Assembly: GCA_052033505.1 (NCBI GenBank)
Contig: JBPOJN010000086.1
Coordinates: 1-57,258 of the forward strand
Source: JBPOJN01 sp052033505
GTDB taxonomy: Bacteria; UBA10199; JACPAL01; GCA-016699445
Length of the DNA stretch: 57,258 bases
Direction of reading: 5' to 3'
How positions within the stretch are numbered: the stretch's first letter is position 1; each line of letters opens with the position of its first letter. The notes beneath the pieces were generated by a model, which saw only the letters and a program-made list of their open reading frames with translations, did not search any database and had not been told where the DNA came from. Made by a program: the position numbers and the translations under genes. Below are positions 41,298 to 49,606 of the stretch, piece by piece.

Positions 41298-43070
41298 ATG
41301 ACGACACAAACGCTGACCGAAACGGTTCCGGAATTACTGCAAAAAGCCGTTAGGGAATACCCTCAGGGAGTGTTTTTAAAAATCCTGGATACCAACGAAC
41401 CTGAGAAAGCGGTCGTTTCCTGGTCTTTCCAAGATTTACAGATCAAAGTAAGAAAAACCGTACGCGGCCTAGAGTCTCTCGGCATCACGAAAGGATCGAG
41501 GCTGACCCTCTTGGCCGAGAATTCACCGGAATGGCAGGTTATCGCGATCGCCGCGCAAACTTTGGGTCTGGAGGTCGTAGGGCTTTTGTCCGCTCTGGGC
41601 GAAGCCGACGTGGCCAACATCCTCCCGCGCGTCTCTCCTGAAATCATCGTCGTCTCGTCTCAAGAACAGCGGGATAAAGTCGAAAAAATCCGCGACCGCT
41701 TGCCTTCATTGAAATGTTTGATCCTTTTGGCAGAAGACGCTTCCGACTCTCCGCGATCGGACGTGTTGCGCTATGCCCAACTCATCCAGCAGGAACCGCT
41801 CCCCGAAGCGGAGTTCGCCGAACTCGTGGCCCGCGTCTCTTCCACCGATCCTTTCATGATGATTTTTACGAGCGGAACTTCGGGCCACTTCAAAGGTGTC
41901 CATTTGACCCAAGCCTCTTTCGTCGATTCACTGGAGGCTGGGGCTGCGAGCTTGAACCTGTCACGCAACGACTGTGGATTGTTGATGCTTCCTTTCGGCC
42001 ATATCGCGGGCCAATGCATTTTCTACATCGCCCTGAAGACGCAAAGCTCCCTAGTCTTCTGTCCCAATCGAAAAGCCATGGCGCGCGCCTTTTCCTTGGG
42101 ACCGACTTATTGTCTGCTCGTCCCTTTCTTCTGGGTACGCGTCCATCGCGAGGCCTTCGCGAATATCCGCCGCTATTCCTGGCCCGTTCACCGCTTCATA
42201 CGTTACCTGATCGCCGCTGCCATCCGCGTGGGCAAACGACAAGGCAACACTTTCGACCGCGCGATGGCTTGGATGGCATCACGGATCGTCGGCAGAAAAA
42301 TCCGGAAAAAATTGGGTGGGCGCTTAAACGTTATCATCTCCGGCGGGGCTCCCATCGATACCGGCATGATCAGCTTTTTTCGCGGACTGGGATTCGACTT
42401 CCTTAATTACTACGGCATGAGTGAGACCAGCGGCACGATCGCCCTCGAGTCCGTACTCGATCGCCGCAAAAAAATCGGGAATACCGGAAAACCCTGGAAG
42501 TCCTTGGAGATCAAGATCTCTGAAGAGGGCGAAATCTTGGTACGCGGGAAGACACTTTTTTCAGGCTATCTCGACGAAAAAGACACCACCGAATCTTTGA
42601 CGCCCGAAGGTTTTTTCCGGACGGGAGATCTAGGCTTTCTAGACCAAGAAGGTCGTCTTTCCGTGACGGGACGCAAAAAACACCTCATCGTCCTCAACAC
42701 CGGCGAAAAAGTTTCCTCGGAAACCGTCGAACAGGAAGTCATCGCGGCCCTCCAGGTCGAAAACGCGGTATTGCTGGGAAATCAGGAAGCTTACGTGGGC
42801 GCCGCACTCTTCGTGGCGAAAGACGTCGTAGCGCGCATGGAAAAAGAACTTGGGAGCATGACCGGCATCGAGAAACATTTCATGAAAAAAATCCATCAGA
42901 GCCTCGGAGGACTGGCGGACTTTTCGATTCCCGAACGCGTGTTCATCGTCCCCGGCACGCCCGCCGATTATCCCGAAATCCTGACGCCCACGATGAAGAT
43001 CAAAAGAAACAACTTCGAGGCAAGATTCCGTACGGAGATTGAACGCATGTTCGGACGCGGGACTATTTAA
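41298..43070 (+). CDS. AMP-dependent acyl ligase
   Basis: The 590-residue enzyme has P-loop FTSGTSGHFKG (about 190-200), NYYGMSETSGTIALE, TGDLGFLDQEGRLSVTGRKKHLIVL and a C-terminal TPTMKIKRNN with the catalytic Lys. It matches long-chain acyl-CoA synthetases or acyl-ACP ligases. Since the preceding genes make a carrier protein and its transferase, loading of that carrier is plausible. ATG 41298 lies seven bases after the transferase stop; the ribosome site is weak, so translational coupling is likely. It ends tail to tail with the MaoC gene, overlapping by eight bases. Confidence 0.9.
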   Translation: MTTQTLTETVPELLQKAVREYPQGVFLKILDTNEPEKAVVSWSFQDLQIKVRKTVRGLESLGITKGSRLTLLAENSPEWQVIAIAAQTLGLEVVGLLSALGEADVANILPRVSPEIIVVSSQEQRDKVEKIRDRLPSLKCLILLAEDASDSPRSDVLRYAQLIQQEPLPEAEFAELVARVSSTDPFMMIFTSGTSGHFKGVHLTQASFVDSLEAGAASLNLSRNDCGLLMLPFGHIAGQCIFYIALKTQSSLVFCPNRKAMARAFSLGPTYCLLVPFFWVRVHREAFANIRRYSWPVHRFIRYLIAAAIRVGKRQGNTFDRAMAWMASRIVGRKIRKKLGGRLNVIISGGAPIDTGMISFFRGLGFDFLNYYGMSETSGTIALESVLDRRKKIGNTGKPWKSLEIKISEEGEILVRGKTLFSGYLDEKDTTESLTPEGFFRTGDLGFLDQEGRLSVTGRKKHLIVLNTGEKVSSETVEQEVIAALQVENAVLLGNQEAYVGAALFVAKDVVARMEKELGSMTGIEKHFMKKIHQSLGGLADFSIPERVFIVPGTPADYPEILTPTMKIKRNNFEARFRTEIERMFGRGTI

Positions 43071-44055
43071 AAAGACAAACACCCTTGGGCACGACCACGG
43101 CCCCGTCCTGGTTTTTGACTTGAAAGGCCACGAGCGAAGCGGAGGGCATTTTGACCGCATCGGCGTTTTGCCAAGGAATTTCGCCTTCAGGCACCTTCCA
43201 CGTTTGAATTTTCAGTGCGTCTTTTTCCAGGACCTTTTCTCGGAAATAAAAACTGATCCTGCCCAAACGGCTGGAGTCACCGCCCAGCAGCCCGTTGATC
43301 ATCATCCGCGAAATCAGCGACGTCAGACACGTGCCCTGCATGAACTTTCCGCTGTAGCCGAACAATCGCGAAATGAAAGAGAGGTAGTGGAACGGATTGT
43401 AGTCGCCCGCTATTTTCGAATACCTCGAAATCTGCCCCGCCGGAACGGCGCAAACCTCAAGGTCCGTCACTTGCGCGGGATCCGGCGCCTTCGAAAGCTG
43501 GTCTTCGCGCCTCAGATCCTTCATGCCCGAAAAAGACTTGCCGGGCTCACGGATGTAAAAAGAAGAATAGTCCTTATACAGCGACTCTCCCGACTCCGAA
43601 AATCCATCGGACTGCACCACCAGCACCTGCCCGCCTTTTTTGTCGACGATGTCTTTGACGAAAGAGACGGAATAAATCCTCTCACCGCCACGGATCGACC
43701 GGAAAAAATCGGTTTCCTGCCCCACCACCATGAGGTTCGAGAAATCCATGCCGAGGTTTTTGTCGGAAAACAAACGGAAGAGCGAATACATGGTGGGAAC
43801 GATGTCGAACATGGGAGGCGCGACCGGCTCGGGCCCGTAATACGCCAGATTTTCGTCCCCGATGGCCTTGGCGAAGAGCGCAATCTTCGCGGGCGTCGCG
43901 CAAATGGTTTTACCGCGGTAAGTCTTCCCGATCAGGGCCGCATTCATCTTCGTTCTTTTACCGGAAATTTTCTGCGTGATGCCGCGAAAAAAAAGACGAC
44001 CCGTGTCCCGGATCAAAGGAAACTGTTCGAGATAGAGGGAAGTTTGAACGCCCAT
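43063..44055 (-). CDS. MaoC-type double hot-dog dehydratase
   Basis: The 330-residue protein has two hot-dog domains. The second (about 200-330) has the hydratase motif YSKIAGDYNPFHYLSFISR followed by GYSGKFMQGTCLTSLI. The first (about 40-165) lacks the catalytic pair but has the FAS1-like-dehydratase arrangement. Such enzymes dehydrate 3-hydroxyacyl thioesters or hydrate enoyl ones. With the SDR reductase upstream it could carry out the reduce-dehydrate part of an elongation cycle. It is the last gene of the operon and overlaps the convergent ligase by eight bases. Confidence 0.88.
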   Translation of the reverse strand: MGVQTSLYLEQFPLIRDTGRLFFRGITQKISGKRTKMNAALIGKTYRGKTICATPAKIALFAKAIGDENLAYYGPEPVAPPMFDIVPTMYSLFRLFSDKNLGMDFSNLMVVGQETDFFRSIRGGERIYSVSFVKDIVDKKGGQVLVVQSDGFSESGESLYKDYSSFYIREPGKSFSGMKDLRREDQLSKAPDPAQVTDLEVCAVPAGQISRYSKIAGDYNPFHYLSFISRLFGYSGKFMQGTCLTSLISRMMINGLLGGDSSRLGRISFYFREKVLEKDALKIQTWKVPEGEIPWQNADAVKMPSASLVAFQVKNQDGAVVVPKGVCLFK

Positions 44056-44096
44056 CGTTTCAAACTACGTGAAAACGGACTTGGGACGCCAGATGT

Positions 44097-44489
44097 TTAT
44101 TGAACGCCTCGTAAGATCCGCGGATGATCTTGCGCTAAAAGCGCTGCGAAAAGATGTCCTAAGATCCCCGAAAATTTTTCACCGTGAGTCACGAGCGTAT
44201 TTCCGTTACCGGCCTGGAAAAGAAAATAATGCTCTCCGCGAAAACCGGGAAACCGCCCGACCCATCGAACCTCCTTCAAGGGCCGGTATTCTAGGATCTC
44301 CACGGGCACGGTGACGGGAAAGGTCCAAGGGAAATGCACGTTCAACTTGAAGCGATTGCCGACGGCGTAAGCAGGGTCCGAAACGGGCTTGAAAGCACGG
44401 TAACCCTTCCACAAAAACGGATCGTGAAACGCTTTCCAGACTTCTGGTGCGGGGGCTTGGATCCAAAGATGCGTTTGAATTTCTTTCAT
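44097..44489 (-). CDS. SRPBCC-fold (START-like) protein
   Basis: The 130-residue protein has the polyketide cyclase/START pattern: MKEIQTHLWIQAPAPEVWKAFHD, then VPVEILEYRPLKEVRWVGRFPGFRGEHYFLF and a C-terminal helix. I start at 44489 because the paralog at 47061-47501 begins with the equivalent MQEIKTQ; ATG 44516 is an alternative. The fold binds hydrophobic ligands and in some clusters catalyses aromatic ring closure. It lies between the SDR and MaoC genes. No catalytic residues can be named. Confidence 0.82.
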   Translation of the reverse strand: MKEIQTHLWIQAPAPEVWKAFHDPFLWKGYRAFKPVSDPAYAVGNRFKLNVHFPWTFPVTVPVEILEYRPLKEVRWVGRFPGFRGEHYFLFQAGNGNTLVTHGEKFSGILGHLFAALLAQDHPRILRGVQ

Positions 44490-44503
44490 AAAAAATTTTC
44501 GAT

Positions 44504-45310
44504 TTAGGGAAGCCATCCTTTTTTCCGGTAATGGGCGTGAAGGAGCTTTTCGGAGAACTTAGGCGCCAACGCCGTCAGTACGCGGTAGAAAGAATTGAAC
44601 GCAGTCACGTATTCGTAGTTTTTCCCCTTCTCGCAGGCGTCCAGGATTTTACGCGCCACCGCGGCGGGACTTAAGAGCGTTCCTTCGGTCGTCGAAAAAG
44701 GCTTCGGCCCCGTGGACGGCGAGCGGCTCGAAAGTTCGGTCCGCGTCACGCCGGGATAGGCCTGGAGGACCCGGATCCCGCTCGATTTGAGCTCCAGCCG
44801 CAAGGCTTCGGCCCATCCGTTCAAGGCCGATTTCGCGGCGCAGTACGCGCCCAACAAGGGCAACCCATGCCACACGGCGCCGGAAAGGACGACGGCCACG
44901 GCGGCATCGCCGCTTTTTCGGAGTTTGGGCAAAAGTTTCCGGGTCAGGCTTAACACCGAAAAATAATCGAGCTCGAAAATGCGTCTCAGCTCGCTCTCAT
45001 TCGAAACCGCGAACGGCTCATACAGGATCGAGGCCGCGTTGTGGATGATCACGTCCAGGTCGCCGACGCGCTCGACGAGCCGGGCTATCTCGGCATCCTT
45101 GGTCAAATCGCAGCGTACGTAGTCGCAGTTCACCGGACTCGAGGACAATTCGTTTGAAAGCGCCTGGAGTCGCGCTTCATCACGGGCGACTAAAATCAGC
45201 TTCGCTTTTCGTAGCACCGCTTCCCGCGCGAGCGCCTCGCCGATCCCGCGCGAAGCTCCCGTGATCAGGATCGTTCGTCCTTGGAGAGGATGTTTTTTGA
45301 GAAAACTCAA
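44504..45310 (-). CDS. SDR-family ketoreductase
   Basis: The 268-residue oxidoreductase has the nucleotide site TGASRGIG (18-25), NAAS (91-94), and the catalytic Ser143, Tyr156 and Lys160 (YCAAK). The C-terminus YRVLTALAPKFSEKLLHAHY is typical of membrane-associated SDRs that reduce lipid keto groups. NADPH preference is suggested by VARDEARL after beta strand 2. Its stop precedes the SRPBCC start by about 14 bases and its start overlaps the unknown 365-residue gene by ATGA. It may reduce 3-ketoacyl chains in this cluster. Confidence 0.9.
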   Translation of the reverse strand: MSFLKKHPLQGRTILITGASRGIGEALAREAVLRKAKLILVARDEARLQALSNELSSSPVNCDYVRCDLTKDAEIARLVERVGDLDVIIHNAASILYEPFAVSNESELRRIFELDYFSVLSLTRKLLPKLRKSGDAAVAVVLSGAVWHGLPLLGAYCAAKSALNGWAEALRLELKSSGIRVLQAYPGVTRTELSSRSPSTGPKPFSTTEGTLLSPAAVARKILDACEKGKNYEYVTAFNSFYRVLTALAPKFSEKLLHAHYRKKGWLP

Positions 45311-46401
45311 GAGACTTGCGCCTTTCGGGACGGGTCGCGATACCGATTCACGATCGTCTCCGGATCTTCCTCGACGATGTGAACGATCTTCTTCCCGTCG
45401 GCGGCGGAGAGGTACTCCACCCGGCCCTGAGGCACGTAACTTTCGACGGTCACGTAGCCCTTATCCATGTAGTCCAAGATAGTCTGAAAAGGCCGCGTCC
45501 CCGATGCCCATTTTTCCACGATCACGTTTCCGTGTCCGGGCAGGATGGTGAAAACCACTTTTCTGGGATCATCGGGATTTTGCAACGCTTCCGATTTCGC
45601 GAACGCCCCTTCCACGGCCCAAGCTTGGGCTTCGGTCGCGCAGGTCACGATGTAGTCATAATAAGGCCCGTCGACCGGCACGAACTCGACATAGCGCGGA
45701 TCATAGGACGCGATGCCCCGATGCCCATGCAATTTGGCGCGCACGACGGGAGCTTTCGACGATGAAGTTTCGGACGGAATCACTTGGGGCAACGTCCGAT
45801 CCATCATCATCAACTCCACCGCCTCGACCGACGGCGGATGGTTCGGGACGCCCTGTCGATGACGGATGACGGCGCCGGAGCGGTCTTCTTTGATGCCTGA
45901 AATGATCGCGAGGTCTTCCTCCGTAATATTACCTTTATGCACCGGGACGGCACTACCGGTGACGGTCGCGATGAGCGCTTCCAGCTTCACGTCCCACGCA
46001 CCGAAACATCCTTCGCTGTATTGGCGCGACATCATCGAATCGAGCGGGAAAAAATCGGGAATTTCGACGTAGCGTTCGAGATGGGCGGGTTCCGTGAAAA
46101 ACCCGCGTTTCCCCAGCTCGCGCGAGGCGTCGCACATGGCGGCCGGAGTCGGCAGCCCTTCCCAGACGGACGAACTCACCATCGTCTTTTCGACTTCATG
46201 GTCTTTCAACTCTCTCGTACTCGCCGTGGTCACCATCCGTAAGACGACGTCTTCGTAGAATTCATCCAAATCCTTGCCTTCGGTGTAGGGAAAGGACCCG
46301 ACGAGATCGAAATGATAGGCAACCATCGGATTTTCGTCACCCACGAAGAGCACGATGCGGTGGCATTTCGTTTGGGCCTGGATCAACCTCTCCAGCACCA
46401 T
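45307..46401 (-). CDS. Unrecognised 364-residue protein of the acyl cluster
   Basis: I do not recognise this soluble protein. Notable segments are HRIVLFVGDENPMVAYHF, PSVEAVELMMMDRTLPQ, ILPGHGNVIVEKWASG and KIVHIVEEDPETIVNRYRDP. There are no AMP-ligase motifs. The frame stays open upstream of the ATG for a further 31 codons, to a TGA at 46495-46497. That stretch reads as good protein with normal codon use (DYEFAGLAPEAYKELHSQG), but it has only TTG 46404 as an earlier start. The true N-terminus may therefore have been lost or may be fused to the AMP-ligase stub upstream. It is coupled to the SDR gene by ATGA. Confidence 0.6.
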   Translation of the reverse strand: MVLERLIQAQTKCHRIVLFVGDENPMVAYHFDLVGSFPYTEGKDLDEFYEDVVLRMVTTASTRELKDHEVEKTMVSSSVWEGLPTPAAMCDASRELGKRGFFTEPAHLERYVEIPDFFPLDSMMSRQYSEGCFGAWDVKLEALIATVTGSAVPVHKGNITEEDLAIISGIKEDRSGAVIRHRQGVPNHPPSVEAVELMMMDRTLPQVIPSETSSSKAPVVRAKLHGHRGIASYDPRYVEFVPVDGPYYDYIVTCATEAQAWAVEGAFAKSEALQNPDDPRKVVFTILPGHGNVIVEKWASGTRPFQTILDYMDKGYVTVESYVPQGRVEYLSAADGKKIVHIVEEDPETIVNRYRDPSRKAQVS

Positions 46402-46850
46402 CAACGGCCCCCCGCGACGTCCCTGTGAATGCAGTTCTTTGTACGCTTCGGGCGCCAGTCCGGCGAATTCATAATCCTTTCTTTTTGAAACGCTTCAATG
46501 GAGCCAGCGAAACTTTCCGATGCGAATACGACTTGGACGGCGGCATGTTTCAAAGCCCGGCTTAAATCCGATGACTGAGACTGGGGATCCAGCGGAACGG
46601 CGATCAATCCCAAAGAAACCGCGGCGAAATAGCAGACCATCCACTCATATCGATTCTCGGATAAGATGGCGACCGTCTGCCCTTCGGATAAACCTAAGGT
46701 CGAGAGGTAGATAGAGACGGCTTCAATCTCGTCCAACATTTTCCCGTAAGTGACACTTGAATGTTTTTTTCCTTCGACTTGAATGATCGCTATGTCTTCT
46801 CGGCGCTCCAAAGATCGTGCTCGGAATTCGGCATAAATACTTTGACCCAT
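46401..46850 (-). pseudogene. Truncated AMP-ligase N-terminus
   Basis: The 149-residue reading frame starts well (GGAGG ribosome site). For about 130 residues it matches the N-terminus of the ligase fusion at 35934-38843, including TVAILSENRYEWMVCYFAAVSLGLIAVPLDP. It then stops, without the P-loop or any later ligase motif. The last 25 residues use atypical codons and look out of frame. The real coding appears to switch to the next frame near the A-run at about 46480-46488. Either an internal deletion joined a ligase to the neighbouring gene, or a one-base indel separates parts of one fusion protein of about 510 residues. It cannot be an active ligase as it stands. Confidence 0.7.
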
Positions 46851-47060
46851 TCGCAGCCTCCCGACGTAGAAAGCATCGTTAAAGGAACGAAATTTCGGTG
46901 TATTTCTTCCCGACGGTTGTAGCGATTAGATGCGGGATGAAACACGTGAGGACAAATTATAGGCCTGTCGGGGCTATTTTGGATAAAATTTATTTTATTT
47001 TTTGGAGTAAAACTGGCCCGATTTAAGCAATGGAAGAATTTATTGAATCAAACCGTGAAG

Positions 47061-47501
47061 TTAGGAGGCAGAAATCATAGCGATCGCATGACGTGACAAG
47101 AGCTGATTGAACTCCTCGTAGGACCGCCGAATGATTTTCCGCAAGACGAACCCGAAAACGTGACCAAAGGCCCCCCAAAACTTATCGCAATGAATCAAGA
47201 GGGTATGGCCTTCCGGAGTATCCACGAATTGAAAGGAATGCTCCCCCCGAAATAGGGGAAGCTTGTTCGCCCAGCGTATTTCTTTTTCGGGATCTGCGAC
47301 GATGATTGTGGCGTCGACGAGCGACGGCGGCGTTCGAGGGAAATGGACTCTTAAGGGGATTATTTGGTCTTGTTCGAACGTCACGTTTGGATCCACAGGT
47401 CGAAAGGCTTTGCTTTCCTCCCACAAAGCCGCCGTGTGGAAGGCGCGCCAAACCGCGCTTCTCGGAGCCGGAATCACGATCTGAGTTTTTATTTCCTGCA
47501 T
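47061..47501 (-). CDS. SRPBCC-fold protein, paralog of the 44097 gene
   Basis: The 146-residue protein resembles the SRPBCC product encoded 2.6 kb away: MQEIKTQIVIPAPRSAVWRAFHTAALW, KEIRWANKLPLFRGEHSFQF, then a C-terminal helix HVFGFVLRKIIRRSYEEFNQLL. It probably binds a hydrophobic ligand. Its ATG follows the hydrolase stop directly (TAGATG), so it is translated with the lipase-like gene and dnaJ upstream. The 209-base gap below it (46851-47060) is AT-rich and I see no gene there. Confidence 0.82.
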   Translation of the reverse strand: MQEIKTQIVIPAPRSAVWRAFHTAALWEESKAFRPVDPNVTFEQDQIIPLRVHFPRTPPSLVDATIIVADPEKEIRWANKLPLFRGEHSFQFVDTPEGHTLLIHCDKFWGAFGHVFGFVLRKIIRRSYEEFNQLLSRHAIAMISAS

Positions 47502-48380
47502 CTAAAGTCTCTTCAGAATCCACAATTCCATGTCCCGGAAGACTTGGTTGCGGCCGACTTCGTTGAAAATTTCGTGATAGAGGTCGTCGTAGATGCGGTA
47601 GGATTTGTCACGGATCGGGATCTTCGAGTAAAATTCGCGCGTGGCGTCGGGACAGCAGATCACGTCGCCGCCGCCGTGCATGAGGAAGACGGGCACGCGG
47701 AATTTTTCGGCGACCTTCATGATGTCCATGAGGTTTTCGAGGATTAAGTCCGCCAGACGCAAGGTGATCGCCCGCTGGACTTTCGGATCGGACTTATAAG
47801 CTTCGATGACTTTGCGGTCGCGGGAGACGGATGCCGGATCCAAAGAATTTCCGAAAGTGACCTTCGGCAAAAGACGCGAGAGCACGGGCGCCGCGAGTCT
47901 CTGAAGAAACGGAATCGGCATGCGAAGGCGCAAATTCGGCGAAGACACGACGATGCCGTTGATCGTCTTCGGGTAGCGCGACCCATAATTCAAGACGAGC
48001 TGGCCACCGAAACTATGTCCCACCAGGAAAACTTTACGGCGTTTCTGTTCTTTTTTCACCATCTCCAGAAAGAGCCGGATATCTTCCATCAGCTGGTCGA
48101 AATTGTCCGCGTAAGACCGGCGACCGCCGGACTCACCGTGCCCGCGCAAATCCATGGCGTAGACGATGTAGCCTTGCTTCGTGAAATATTCGACGGGGTA
48201 TTGGTAACGCCCCGAATGTTCAGCCATGCCGTGGATGAAGACTAAGACTGCAGGCTTCAGATAACGCCCGTGACGGTTGCTTTTTTCGGGCAGGTCCGGC
48301 GACCACTTCTGATAGAAGAGCGGAAGTGCGCCCTCGCCTTTGAAATTTCCGGTGCGGTGAGTGACGGAGAAGGAAGACAT
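47502..48380 (-). CDS. Alpha/beta hydrolase, monoacylglycerol lipase-like
   Basis: The 292-residue hydrolase has the Hydrolase_4 plan: IHGMAEHSGRYQYPVEYF (oxyanion region), DLRGHGESGG, nucleophile Ser123 in VGHSFGG, acid Asp239 in HGGGDVICC, and His269 in YHEIFNE. This set is typical of monoacylglycerol lipases and lysophospholipases. No signal peptide is present, so it is cytoplasmic or membrane-associated. Its start shares a base with the dnaJ stop (TGATG). It is followed without a gap by an SRPBCC gene. Confidence 0.9.
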   Translation of the reverse strand: MSSFSVTHRTGNFKGEGALPLFYQKWSPDLPEKSNRHGRYLKPAVLVFIHGMAEHSGRYQYPVEYFTKQGYIVYAMDLRGHGESGGRRSYADNFDQLMEDIRLFLEMVKKEQKRRKVFLVGHSFGGQLVLNYGSRYPKTINGIVVSSPNLRLRMPIPFLQRLAAPVLSRLLPKVTFGNSLDPASVSRDRKVIEAYKSDPKVQRAITLRLADLILENLMDIMKVAEKFRVPVFLMHGGGDVICCPDATREFYSKIPIRDKSYRIYDDLYHEIFNEVGRNQVFRDMELWILKRL

Positions 48381-49507
48381 CAGCCGAAAAACCCTTTCTT
48401 CTTGGACTTCTCTTTATTCTTTTCTTTGCCCTTATCGCCCGAAAGCGAGGAAAACTCACGTAAAAGTTCTTCTTGGCGCGCATTTAAATTTTTCGGGGTT
48501 TTTACGATGAGACGCACGACGTGGTCGCCGCGTTTGGATTTTGATTTTAATTCCGGAACGCCGGCGGATTCGATGATGACTGTATCCCCGGAATCCGTAC
48601 CCTTTGGCACGCGGATCTTGGAAGAGCCGTCCAAGGTCTCGACTTCGATCTCTCCGCCCAAGGCGGCCGTCACGAAAGAAACGGATTCTTCCGTATAAAT
48701 GGAACTGCCGTCGCGTTCGAATTTTTCATGAGGATGCACGCGAATCAACACGTAAAGATCGCCGGGACCTCCGCCCTCTCCCGCTTCCCCTTCGCCCTGA
48801 AGCACCAAGCGAATACCGTCGTCGACTCCGGGCGGGACTTTGACCTTAATCTCTTTATGCTTCAGGACTCGGCCCTGCCCGCGGCAGTCACGGCACGGAT
48901 CCGAAATGATCGAGCCCGCGCCCTGGCATTCGGGACACGTGCTCGCGATGGTGAAAAATCCTTGGCTGCGGCCGACCTGGCCAGCCCCGCCGCAATAAGT
49001 GCATTTCTTGCGTTCGCTACCGGTCCGCATACCGTTGCCCTGACAGGTGGCGCAAGATTCCTGGCGCTGGATTTCGACCGTACGCTCCAAGCCGAAACAG
49101 GCTTCTTCGAAGGCGAGCTCTATTTGGACGGAAAGATCCCGGCCCCGTCGCGCGCGCGAACGCCCGCCCCGGCCCGAACTGAACCCGAAGAAATCCTCGA
49201 AGACGTCGCCGAAGGACGAGAAAATATCCTCTGAAAAAGGCTGCCCTCCGCCACCACCGAAAGCCGCATGGCCGAAACGGTCATAGAGCGCCTTTTTTTC
49301 CGGGTCGGATAAAACTTCGTAAGCGTGGGCGGCTTCTTTGAACTTTTCTTCGTATTCGGCGTTCCCGGGATTGTGGTCGGGATGGTATTTCAGCGCGAGC
49401 TGGCGGTAGGCCTTCTTGATCTCATCGGCGCCGGCGTTTTTAGCGACGCCTAAGACCTCGTAACAATCTCTTTGGCTTTGGGAAGACACGCGCCCTACAT
49501 TAAACAT
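48380..49507 (-). CDS. dnaJ: Chaperone DnaJ
   Basis: DnaJ delivers unfolded clients to DnaK and stimulates its ATPase. The 375-residue protein has the J domain (about 14-80, with KYHPDHNPGN), a Gly/Phe-rich linker (FGGGGGQPF), and four zinc modules CATCQGNG, CTYCGGAG, CPECQGAG and CRDCRGQG. The C-terminal substrate domain is followed by a Lys-rich tail (KGKEKNKEKSKKK). It is divergent from dnaK across a 99-base gap; in many genomes the two are co-directional with grpE, which is absent here. Confidence 0.96.
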   Translation of the reverse strand: MFNVGRVSSQSQRDCYEVLGVAKNAGADEIKKAYRQLALKYHPDHNPGNAEYEEKFKEAAHAYEVLSDPEKKALYDRFGHAAFGGGGGQPFSEDIFSSFGDVFEDFFGFSSGRGGRSRARRGRDLSVQIELAFEEACFGLERTVEIQRQESCATCQGNGMRTGSERKKCTYCGGAGQVGRSQGFFTIASTCPECQGAGSIISDPCRDCRGQGRVLKHKEIKVKVPPGVDDGIRLVLQGEGEAGEGGGPGDLYVLIRVHPHEKFERDGSSIYTEESVSFVTAALGGEIEVETLDGSSKIRVPKGTDSGDTVIIESAGVPELKSKSKRGDHVVRLIVKTPKNLNARQEELLREFSSLSGDKGKEKNKEKSKKKGFFG

Positions 49508-49540
49508 GGATATTTCTTTGTCAATTTGGACTTCGGCCCC

Positions 49541-49606
49541 TTGACACTCCGGGAGGGGTGTTTACCTTGCGGGAAGTATAAATTTATAAATTCTTAAGGA
49601 GATTGT
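49541..49606 (+). promoter_or_regulatory. dnaK upstream region
   Basis: A TTGACA (49541-49546) overlaps an imperfect inverted repeat ACACTCC/GGGGTGT. AAGGAG, the ribosome site, lies before the ATG. I find no good -10 at standard spacing and no CIRCE element, so the exact start site is uncertain; a heat-shock sigma promoter is possible. Confidence 0.4.

Noticed and set aside
45307..46401. C-terminal part of an active AMP-ligase
   Set aside because: None of the ligase motifs (P-loop, YG-x-TE, TGD, catalytic Lys) is present, so it is not the missing half of the stub upstream.
49541..49566. CIRCE (HrcA operator) ahead of dnaK
   Set aside because: The inverted repeat ACACTCC/GGGGTGT is imperfect and does not match TTAGCACTC-N9-GAGTGCTAA.
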